From assembly GCA_024641665.1 (NCBI GenBank), contig JAHECP010000025.1, forward strand, positions 1 to 49,357: a stretch of DNA of 49,357 bases, written 5' to 3'. The translations under genes and the position numbers were made by a program. The notes beneath the pieces are model-generated. The model was not told the origin of the DNA. It searched no databases and worked only from the letters and a program-made list of their open reading frames with translations. How positions within the stretch are numbered: the stretch's first letter is position 1; each line of letters begins with the position of its first letter. This DNA is from Acidobacteriota bacterium. GTDB lineage: Bacteria > Acidobacteriota > Vicinamibacteria > Vicinamibacterales > JAHECP01. Below are positions 8,363 to 16,600 of this stretch, in pieces.

Positions 8363-8372
8363 GATCTTCCGT

Positions 8373-8438
8373 CTACGACCCGCCCGCGATCTTCCGGTCG
8401 AACGCGTAGAGCAGGACCTCGCGGGGCTGCTCGTGCAT
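8373..8438 (-). CDS. Possible 21-residue peptide or gene remnant
   Basis: Below usual gene-finder size. On the minus strand GGAG sits 8 nt before an ATG at 8438 and encodes MHEQPREVLLYAFDRKIAGG plus Ser and a TAG stop. All 21 codons end in G or C, matching the coding style of the window, and the peptide looks like a protein segment rather than repeat-derived sequence. It begins immediately beside the 11-mer array. It could be a true small protein, the first codons of a gene truncated when the array inserted, or chance. I do not recognise a family. Confidence 0.3.
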   Translation of the reverse strand: MHEQPREVLLYAFDRKIAGGS

Positions 8439-8517
8439 GCGGGAATCTCCTCTGGTCCGGATCTGCGGCCCATGATACAACTCGACGCCGGAGTCCGCAC
8501 CGGCCTCCGCCTCACGC

Positions 8518-9831
8518 ATGACCGAACCCGCGTCCGCCGCCCGTCCGTCGCTCGTCCGCGCGTTGGGCCGCTGGGACCTGACGGCGATCGGCGTCAACCA
8601 GGTGATCGGCGGGAGCGTGTTCCTGATGCCCGCGCTGGTGGCGGCCGAGGTCGGCGCCTGGGCGCCGTGGTTCTTCGTGGTCGTCGGCCTGCAGTCGCTG
8701 CTCATTGCCGTGTGCTTCGCCGAGGCCGCGAGCCGGTTCGACGCGACCGGCGGTCCCTACCTCTTCGCGCGCGCGGCGTTCGGCCGGTTCGCGTCGTTCG
8801 AGATGGGCTGGATGCTGTGGTACGTCCGCGCCGCGAGCTGGGCGTCGATCATCAACGGCCTCGCCGACGCGCTCGGCTTCTACTGGCCGGCGCTCGCCGG
8901 CGGCCCCGCGCGCGCGCTGTTCATCACCGCGGCGGTCGGCCTCATCTGCTGGGTGAACGTGCTCGGGATCCGGCAGAGCGCGTTCGTGGTGAACCTCTTC
9001 ACCGTGGGCAAGCTGCTGCCGCTCGCGCTGTTCGTCGTCGTGGGCGCCTTCTTCCTGAACCCCGCCGCCCTGGTGCCGACGGGCGCCGTCACCTGGACGG
9101 CCGCCGGCACGACCGGGCTCTACGTGGTGTTCGCTTACGGCGGGTTCGAGGTGGCGACCGTGCCGGCCGGCGAAGCAACCGACCCGATGCGCATGGTGCC
9201 CTTCGCGCTCGTGACGACCATCGTCGTCGTGGCCGCGATCATGACGCTCGTGCAGGTGGTGGCGCTCGGCACGCTGCCCTCGCTCGCCTCGTCGCGGACG
9301 CCGCTGGCCGACGCGTCGACGCTCCTGATGGGCGCCGCCGGCGGGTTCCTGCTGACGGCCGGCGCGGCGGTGTCGATGACCGGCAACAACGTGGGGCAGG
9401 CCCTCTCGGGATCGCGCAACCTGTTCGCGCTCGCCGAGCAGGGCGACCTGCCCGCGGTCTTCGCCCGGATTCACCCCGCACACCGCACGCCGTGGGTCGC
9501 GATCGTCTTCACGTCGGCCGTGTCGCTGGCCCTCGCGCTGACCGGGTCGTTCGCGCTGCTCGCCGCCGGCAGCGCCATCGCCCGCCTGGTCGTCTACGCG
9601 GGCTCGTGCGCGTCGGTGATCGTGCTGCGCCGGCCCGGCCTGGCCGCCGCCGTCCGGCCGGCGTCCTTCGTCGTGCCGGGCGGCGCCCTCGTGCCGGTGC
9701 TGGGCGTCATCCTGTCGCTCTCGCTCATTGCCGGCGCGACGACCGAGCAGCTCGTCGTGGGGCTCGGCGCGCTCGGCGTGGGCGCCGCGCTGTTCGCCGT
9801 CGCCGCGCCGCGCCGCGAGCGTCATCGCTGA
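8518..9831 (+). CDS. APC superfamily amino acid permease
   Basis: Protein of 437 aa with about 12 hydrophobic segments. The first helix carries the unwound substrate-site motif of the family (IGVNQVIGGSVFLMPALVA). Helix 6 has YGGFEVATVPAGEATDP, matching the conserved FxGFE/E-x-x-NP region of amino acid-polyamine-organocation transporters. Residues SGSRNLFALAEQGDLPAVFARIHPAHRTP form the typical cytoplasmic loop after helix 8. It should import amino acids or exchange them across the inner membrane; substrate is not predictable. A second, only distantly related APC permease lies at 41874. Confidence 0.9.
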   Translation: MTEPASAARPSLVRALGRWDLTAIGVNQVIGGSVFLMPALVAAEVGAWAPWFFVVVGLQSLLIAVCFAEAASRFDATGGPYLFARAAFGRFASFEMGWMLWYVRAASWASIINGLADALGFYWPALAGGPARALFITAAVGLICWVNVLGIRQSAFVVNLFTVGKLLPLALFVVVGAFFLNPAALVPTGAVTWTAAGTTGLYVVFAYGGFEVATVPAGEATDPMRMVPFALVTTIVVVAAIMTLVQVVALGTLPSLASSRTPLADASTLLMGAAGGFLLTAGAAVSMTGNNVGQALSGSRNLFALAEQGDLPAVFARIHPAHRTPWVAIVFTSAVSLALALTGSFALLAAGSAIARLVVYAGSCASVIVLRRPGLAAAVRPASFVVPGGALVPVLGVILSLSLIAGATTEQLVVGLGALGVGAALFAVAAPRRERHR

Positions 9832-9864
9832 GGGACGGGGACGTTCACTACTTTTTCTTCCTGG

Positions 9865-9929
9865 CACGCTGTCACGCGGTAACATGGTTCTACTGTTACA
9901 CGTGAGCCGTGAGCCGTAAGCCCTGAGCC
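9865..9929. repeat. Short direct repeats upstream of the phosphatase gene
   Basis: A 19-bp word at 9865-9883 recurs with two mismatches at 10569-10587, on the other side of the phosphatase gene. At 9902-9929 there are four 7-bp units of GTGAGCC or a close variant (GTGAGCC, GTGAGCC, GTAAGCC, CTGAGCC). No gene lies in 9832-9978. Confidence 0.6.
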
Positions 9930-9978
9930 GTCCCGGTTCGGGCCATCGCCCCTTGCGTGAACGACTTTGACACCAGGA

Positions 9979-10485
9979 ATGAAACGAACGCTGACCGTCG
10001 CCGTCACCCTGACCCTGCTCGGCGCATTCGCCGCGCCCGCACGGGCCCAGCGCGCCATCTTCGTCGTGCGTCACGCCGAGCGCGCGGACGCCGGCATGAA
10101 CGCCACGCCGGATCCGCTGCTGTCGGCCGCCGGCCGGGCCCGCGCCGAACGCCTCGCGGATCTGCTGCTCAAGGCCGGCGTGACGGCCGTCTACGCGACC
10201 GAGTACCAACGCACCATCGGCACCGTCCAGCCGCTCGCCCAGCGGCTCGGCCTCGAGGTGCAGCAGGTGCCCGCGAAGGACGTTCAGGCCCTCATCGCGC
10301 GCATCCGTCGCAGCAAGCCGTCGGACGTCGTCGTGGTGGCGGGGCACTCCGACACCGTGCCCGAGATCCTGAAGGCGCTCGGCGACCCCGATCCGGTCAC
10401 GATCGCCGCCGACGAGTACGACAACCTGTTCGTGGTCGTGCCGAGAAGAGGGGAAGCCCCGGCAGTCCTCCGGCTGAAGTACTGA
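9979..10485 (+). CDS. Secreted histidine phosphatase superfamily protein
   Basis: Protein of 168 aa. Residues 1-24 are a signal peptide ending ARAQ. The mature protein opens with FVVRHAERAD, the RH(G/A)E catalytic motif whose His is phosphorylated during turnover, and later has VVAGHSDTVPE, which supplies the second catalytic His. Size and order resemble SixA/PgaM-type minimal members of the branch 1 histidine phosphatases, but export to the periplasm suggests a substrate outside the cytoplasm. ATG at 9979 was preferred over TTG at 9967. It is flanked by repeat words on both sides. Confidence 0.85.
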   Translation: MKRTLTVAVTLTLLGAFAAPARAQRAIFVVRHAERADAGMNATPDPLLSAAGRARAERLADLLLKAGVTAVYATEYQRTIGTVQPLAQRLGLEVQQVPAKDVQALIARIRRSKPSDVVVVAGHSDTVPEILKALGDPDPVTIAADEYDNLFVVVPRRGEAPAVLRLKY

Positions 10486-10497
10486 GAAGCGCGCGGA

Positions 10498-10587
10498 TTC
10501 ACCACGGAGGGAACGGAGACGTTCACCACGGAGGGCGCGAAGGGCACGGAGAACTTCATTCTTTCTGTCACGCTGTCACACGGTCAC
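10498..10587. repeat. TTCACCACGGAGG pair plus GTCAC repeats
   Basis: TTCACCACGGAGG occurs twice in direct orientation (10498-10510 and 10522-10534), matching the arms of the hairpin at 6141-6203. Just downstream, GTCAC is repeated three times at 8-nt spacing between about 10567 and 10587, and this part matches 9865-9883. No coding potential seen. Confidence 0.65.
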
Positions 10588-10603
10588 GGGGCGGGGCGCG
10601 TGA

Positions 10604-10632
10604 TTGTCAGGCCCGACCGTCGGGGGCATAAT
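10604..10632 (+). promoter_or_regulatory. Sigma70-type promoter of kinase gene 1
   Basis: TTGTCA (10604-10609), a 17-bp spacer and CATAAT (10627-10632), 43 nt before the chosen start at 10676. The same arrangement including the GGGGCATAAT context precedes the paralogous kinase gene at 25439, which supports both the promoter and the choice of downstream start codon. Confidence 0.65.
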
Positions 10633-10675
10633 TGGCCCGAGCGTCAGCGGCCCGCGCGGGCCATGCACCAGACCA

Positions 10676-13630
10676 ATGGCCTGTCCCCAGTGCGGCAGCA
10701 CCGCCCCGGCGCCGCACGGCATTTGTGCCGTCTGCGGCACGCAGCTCTTCGTGGGCTCGGACGCACCCACGGCACCCGGGCTGCCGATTCCCCACCCGAC
10801 GGGTCCGGCCTCTCCGGCCTCGAACGACCTCCCCTCGACCGCGAGCGGGCCGTTCGTCGAAGGACAGGCCTTCGGACCGCGCTACCGGATTCTCAAGACG
10901 CTCGGCCGGGGCGGCATGGGCGCGGTCTACCAGGCGTGGGACGACGAGCTCGGTGTCGCGGTGGCCTTGAAGGTGATTCGGCCCGAGCCGTCGGGCGACC
11001 CGCAGGCGGCGCGGGATCTCGAGCGCCGGCTGAAGCGGGAACTGCTCCTGGCCCGCCAGATCACGCACAAGCACGTCGTTCGCATCCACGATTTCGGCGA
11101 TGTGGCCGGCGTCAAGTACCTCACGATGCCCTGCATCGAGGGCGAGGATCTCGCGGCCGTCCTCCGGCGCGAGGGGCGGCTGCCGGTGCGGCAGGCACTC
11201 GCGCTGGCGAAGCAGATCGCCTCGGGCCTCGCGGCGGCGCACGAGGTCGGCGTGGTGCATCGGGACCTCAAGCCCGAGAACGTCATGGTGGACGGCGACG
11301 GCCACCCCGTGATCATGGACTTCGGGATTGCCCGCTCGGAGGAGGGGGCCACCGTCACGCAATCGGGCGCGGTGCTCGGCACGCTCGAGTACATGGCGCC
11401 CGAGCAGGCCGAGGGCCGTCCGACCGATCACCGCGCCGATATCTACGCGTTCGGCCTGATCCTCTACGACCTCGTCGGCGGGCGCTGGCGCTCGTCGCGG
11501 CATGCGACCCCGATGTCCGAGCTGATGGCACGACTGACGACGCCGCTGCCGTCGCTGAAGGAGATTGCGCCCGACACGCCTCTGCCGCTCGTCGAGATCG
11601 TGACGAGGTGTCTCCGGTTGAACCCCGCCGATCGATACCAGACGGCCGCCGACCTGCTGCGCGATCTGGAGGCGCTCGACGCCGACGGCCATCGGCTGCC
11701 GGCGGTGGCCGCGCGGGCTGCCCGACCGTCGCGCCGGACGCTCGTGGCGGCGCTCGCCCTGGCGGCGGTCGCCGTCGTGGCGGGGTCGTTCTGGCTCGCA
11801 CGCGCGGGCCGCAGTGGCGGCCCGCCCGCCCCACACGCGCCGGTGTCGGTGCTCGTCGCCAACTTCGAGAACCGCACGGGCGACCCGGTCTTCGACGGCC
11901 TGATCGAGCAGGCGCTCGGCGTGGGCATCGAGGGGGCGTCGTTCGTGACGGCGTTCCCGCGGCGCGATGCGCTCCGCGTCGTGAGCCAGCTCAAGCCCGG
12001 CGGCACGCTCGACGATGACACGGCGGTGCTCGTCGCTCTGCGCGAGGGCATCACCCGCGTGACGGGCGGGTCCATCGCGCCCGACGGGTCGCGGTACCGG
12101 CTGGCCGTGAAGGTGCTGGACCCGTCAGCGAACAAGGCCGTGCTCACCTGGGACACGGAAGCGTCGGGCAAAGACGACGTGTTGAGCGCCGTGGGCCGGA
12201 TGGCCGCGAAGGTGCGCAGCAGCCTGGGCGACGCGAGTGCCGACGCCGCCACGGTCAAAGCGCAGGAGACCTTCACGGCCGCCTCGCTCGACGCCGCGCA
12301 CGCCTACGTCCAGGCGCAGGAGCTGCAGTGGGCGGGGAGGCAGGAGGAGGCGATCGCGGCCTACCGCCGGGCCATCGAGCTCGACCCAGACCTCGGGCGC
12401 GCGTACGCCGGGCTCGGCGCCGTGACGGCCGCGCTCGGCCGCCGGCAGGAGGCCGAAGCCTGGTACCAGAAGGCGTTCGCGCGGATCGACCGCATGACCG
12501 ATCGCGAGAAGTACCGCACGCGCAGCGGCTACTACCTGATCACCCAGAACGCCGACCGCGCGCGCGAGGAGCTGGAAGCCTTCGTGAAGCAGTTTCCGGC
12601 CGACAGCACCGCGCTCTCGAACCTCGCGTTCTCGTACGCCCTCCAGCGCGACTTCGCGCGGGCGGTCGAGATCGGGCGGCAGGCCTCGGCGATCTACCCG
12701 AAGAACGTGCTCCGCCGCAACAACCTCGCGCTCTACGAGATGTACGCCGGCGACTTCGAGGCCGCCGAGAAGGACGCCACCGGTGTGCTGGGACTGAACG
12801 ACCAGTTCGCCAAGGCGTACGTCGCGCTCGGGCTCTCGCAGCTGGCGACGGGACGCCCTCAGGAGGCGGCCGAGACCTACCGCCGGCTGGGCGGCATCCA
12901 GACGGGGAGCGCATTCTCGGTGTACGGCCTGGCGGATCTGGCGCTCTACGAGGGGCGCCTCGCCGACGCCGAGCGCATGCTGCAGAGCGCGATTGCGGCC
13001 GAGCGGCCCGGCACGTCCGCGACGACGGCCGCGAGGATACGCCTGACGCTGGCGGAAGCGCGCCTGGAGCAGAACCGGCCGGCCGACGCCCTCGCGCTGG
13101 CCGAGCAGGCCGTCTCGGGCAGCCGGGAGCAGGCCGTGGTCTTCCTGGCGGGGCGCGTCGCGATCCGGGCGGGGCGCTCAGCGAGGGCGGCCGAGCTTGC
13201 CGGAGAACTGGGGCAAGGCCTCGATCGAGAGGCCCAGATCTACGGCGCGCTTCTCGAGGGCGAGATCGCCCTCGCCGAGGGCAGGCCGCGCGAGGCCCTG
13301 TCGCGCTTCCAGGACGCGCAGGGGAAGGCCGACACGTGGCTGGGCCGGTTCGATCTCGGGCGCGCGTACCTCGACGCAGGTGCGTTCGCCGACGCCGACG
13401 CCGAGCTCGACCGCTGCTTCAAGCGCCGCGGCGAGGCCACCGCGGTCTTCCTTGACGACGTTCCGAGCTACCGGTATTTCGCGCCCCTCTACTACTACCA
13501 GGGGCGCGCGCGCGAGGGCCTGCACAGCTCGGGCGCGTCGGAGTCGTACAAGACGTTTCTCGCCATCAAAGCGAACGGCGACGAGCAGGGGCTGGTCGCC
13601 GATGCCCGCCGCCGTCTCGGTGTCAGGTAG
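10676..13630 (+). CDS. Zinc-ribbon Ser/Thr protein kinase with TPR C-terminus, copy 1
   Basis: Protein of 984 aa. Residues 1-22 are a zinc ribbon (Cys3, Cys6, Cys17, Cys20). A complete Hanks-type kinase domain follows at about 70-340: GRGGMG loop 77-82, catalytic Lys99, HRDLKPEN at 195-202, DFG at 215-217, APE at 241-243. One membrane segment lies at about 353-375. Beyond it come a FlgO/TolB-like alpha/beta domain (VSVLVANFENRTGDPVFDGL) and at least eight TPR-like helical pairs to the end. With a single crossing the TPR half should be periplasmic and the kinase cytoplasmic. An upstream ATG at 10604 overlaps the promoter and is rejected. Its stop is 9 bp from the convergent giant-protein gene. 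Partner substrates are unknown. Confidence 0.94.
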   Translation: MACPQCGSTAPAPHGICAVCGTQLFVGSDAPTAPGLPIPHPTGPASPASNDLPSTASGPFVEGQAFGPRYRILKTLGRGGMGAVYQAWDDELGVAVALKVIRPEPSGDPQAARDLERRLKRELLLARQITHKHVVRIHDFGDVAGVKYLTMPCIEGEDLAAVLRREGRLPVRQALALAKQIASGLAAAHEVGVVHRDLKPENVMVDGDGHPVIMDFGIARSEEGATVTQSGAVLGTLEYMAPEQAEGRPTDHRADIYAFGLILYDLVGGRWRSSRHATPMSELMARLTTPLPSLKEIAPDTPLPLVEIVTRCLRLNPADRYQTAADLLRDLEALDADGHRLPAVAARAARPSRRTLVAALALAAVAVVAGSFWLARAGRSGGPPAPHAPVSVLVANFENRTGDPVFDGLIEQALGVGIEGASFVTAFPRRDALRVVSQLKPGGTLDDDTAVLVALREGITRVTGGSIAPDGSRYRLAVKVLDPSANKAVLTWDTEASGKDDVLSAVGRMAAKVRSSLGDASADAATVKAQETFTAASLDAAHAYVQAQELQWAGRQEEAIAAYRRAIELDPDLGRAYAGLGAVTAALGRRQEAEAWYQKAFARIDRMTDREKYRTRSGYYLITQNADRAREELEAFVKQFPADSTALSNLAFSYALQRDFARAVEIGRQASAIYPKNVLRRNNLALYEMYAGDFEAAEKDATGVLGLNDQFAKAYVALGLSQLATGRPQEAAETYRRLGGIQTGSAFSVYGLADLALYEGRLADAERMLQSAIAAERPGTSATTAARIRLTLAEARLEQNRPADALALAEQAVSGSREQAVVFLAGRVAIRAGRSARAAELAGELGQGLDREAQIYGALLEGEIALAEGRPREALSRFQDAQGKADTWLGRFDLGRAYLDAGAFADADAELDRCFKRRGEATAVFLDDVPSYRYFAPLYYYQGRAREGLHSSGASESYKTFLAIKANGDEQGLVADARRRLGVR

Positions 13631-13639
13631 GGCCCAGCC

Positions 13640-16600
13640 CTAACTGCCCACCACCACACACGCCGAGAACTCCGACGTTGCCGTCAACGTGTTCGTCGTC
13701 GCCGTGACCTGATGGCCGAGCGTCAGCGCGACCGGAAACGAAACCTTGAACGACGTGTCGCCGCCGCCGTCAGTCGGGGCGACGTCCGCTGAGCCAAGAT
13801 ACTGCAGCCCCTCCCCATGCCCCGAGGCGTCACACGCCGGGCTGCTGAAGAACTCGATCCGGAACGTCGTGCCCGGAACGCTGTTGAGGGTTCCCGTCAC
13901 CGTCGTGGTGCTGCCGCTCACGACCGCCTGCATCAGGATGGGGTAGTTCAACAAGTCGTTCGGGCCCGTGTCTGGATCGGTGGCGTCGTTCGCTGTGACG
14001 CCGTACGAATCCTCGGTGCCGCCAACCAAGTCGATGCCCAGGCCGCCGTTGTTCGAGATCGCGTTCTCGCTGAACTGGTTTCGCAGCGACGTGCCGGTCA
14101 CCGCGATGCCGGCCCCGTTGTTGCCGGAAATGACGTTGTCCTCGCCGGCCGCGCGGTCGCCCCCAACGAGGTTGTCGACCGAATCGCCAAGCACGACGCC
14201 GGCACCACCGTTGAAGCCGACGGAGTTGGCCTGCACGGTATTGTGGTCGGCGCCCTGCAGGATGATCCCCGCGATCCCGTTGTCGGAGATCACGTTGCCC
14301 GCACCGGGTACGCCGATGACGTTGTAGCTGGCGTTCTCCACACGAACGCCGCCGCCGACGTTGCCGATGTCGTCGTGTCCCGGATTCGTGCCGAGGAAGT
14401 TCCCGGTCACGGTGTTGTCATGGGCGCCGTTGCGGATGTTCACGCCGTCGACGTTGTTCCCCGCGATGGTGTTGCCGCTCAGCATGTTCCCGGTCGTGGC
14501 GGCGCCGTCGAGCGAAACGCCGCTTTCGGCGTTGGCGCGTCTCGTCTCGCCGTCCGCCGCGACACCGACGAGGTTGTTCTCCACGACGGTGCCCGTGGCG
14601 CCCGTGGAGAGCGTGATGCCGTCACCATCGTTGCCGGACACCACATTGCCCCGGATTGTGTTACTCGCCGCACCTTCATCCACGAGGATCCCGGACCACG
14701 TGTTGCCGCGGTCGAACGAGCCCGTTGGGTCGATCCCCACGAGGTTGCCTTCGACGCGGTTGTTGGAGACTGCTGACTGGTCCAGCGCCACGCCGTACTC
14801 GTTCGCGGAAATGACGTTGCCGGCTCCGGGGGCGCTACCGCCGATCACGTTGCCCGTGACAACGTACGGCAAGACCGACGACGTGCTGAGATGCACGCCG
14901 GCCTTGCCGTTCCCGACGGCCGAGCCATCGTCGCCCAGGCCGATGTAGTTGCCCTCGATGTGGTTGTTCGACGCATCACCGGTGCCTTGGGTGATGAGCA
15001 CGCCGTCGAGCAGGTTGCCCGTGATCACGTTCCTGGCGCCCGTCGACGTGCCTCCCACCGTGTTCCCGCTCGAGCTGTCGATGTACACACCGTTCTGAAT
15101 GTTCCCGAGAGCGACAGTGCCGGTCGGGTCGGTCCCGATGAAGTTACCGGCCACAAGGTTGCCGGTGGCGCCGACCTGCGAGATCACGACGCCTTCTTCG
15201 TTGTTGCCGGAGATCACGTTGCCTTCGCCCGGGGCCGTGCCGCCGACGGTATTGTTCGGAGCGTCCCAGATGAACACGCCGTGCAGGTTCGGGATCGCAG
15301 CCGCGCCGGCCGCGTCGGTGCCGAGGTAGTTGCCCTTGACGGCGTTGCCGGAGGAGTTGCGGATCGAGACGCCGGCTCCGGCGTTGCCCGAGATCAGGTT
15401 GTGGTCGGCCGGTGACGCGCCGCCGATGACGTTGTTCGACGAGCCCAACATGGCCACGCCCGTGTCCGTGTTGGCGCGCGCGGCCATGCCGGTGACGTCG
15501 GTGCCGAGGTAGTTGCCTGCGATCGTGCTGCTGCCACCCAGGAGCATGATGCCGTGCGCGAACCGGTTGATGACCAGGCCGCGCACGATGCCGCCGCCGG
15601 CGGTGATCACGAGCCCGTCGACGCCGGGGCCCGCGCTGGCGCCGCTGAGCTCGATCAGGAGCGCGCCCGGCGCCGCCCCCGGCTGCGAGAGGCCGTCGAT
15701 GGTCACCGGGTCCGTGATGGTCGGCAGCGCCGACGTCGGCGCGATGGTGTGCGGCCCGGTCCCAGGGATGTCAAAGCTGATGGCGTTGGGGCCAGGCCGC
15801 GCGTTCGCGGTCTGAATGGCGTACCGCAGCGACCCGAGTCCGCTGTCGCTCGTGGTCGTCACGACGAACGGGTCTTCGATGTCCACGAACGCCCACCGCG
15901 TGTTGTCCAGCGGGCTGGTGTCGAGCTCCGCCGCCCGCGCCATCCAGTCGCTTCGCAGGGTGCCCGTCGAGGTCGGCGTCACGACCAGCGTCACCGTGGC
16001 GGCCGCGCCCGCCGCGAGCGTCCCGAGATCGCAAGAGAGGGGAAGCGCGGCGGAGCACGTGCCGGCGCTCGGCGTGGCGGACACGAACGCCGGCGGGCTG
16101 CCCGACGCCGTCAGCGCCTGGGTCAGCGATACGCCCGTGGCCGGGAACGGGCCGTTGTTGGTGACCGTGGCCGTGTAGGTGATGTTCCCTCCGAGAGGCG
16201 ACGGATCGGGCGGCGCGGTGAAGGTCACCGCGAGGTCCGCGGTCGCCGTGCGGCAGTTGCCCAGCAGGACGGACATCGTCAGGTACGTCGTGCCGCTGCC
16301 GTCCAGGTCGTGCCGCTGGTGGTTGGCGAGGGCCAGGTCCGTGCGCCCGTCCTGGTTGAAGTCCGCCGCCAGCACGGCCCACGGCGCGGGACCGGCATCG
16401 AAGCTCGTCGGGGCCGACAGGCCGCCCCCGCCGTCGCCGAAGAGCAGGAAGAAGCGATCCTCGCCCACGACGCCCGGCGCGACCGCCACGTCCTGGTCAC
16501 CGTCGTTGTCGAAGTCGCCGGCGGCAATCGACCTGAGGTTGGTCGGCAGCGCGACCGGCGGGCCGGCCGTGACGAAGCCGGTACCATCGTTCACGAGCAC

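Noticed and set aside
8074-8409. Small proteins on both strands across the 11-mer array
   Set aside because: They read as the repeat itself (SVHAGSL, ERTRIL), with no start signal or conserved composition.
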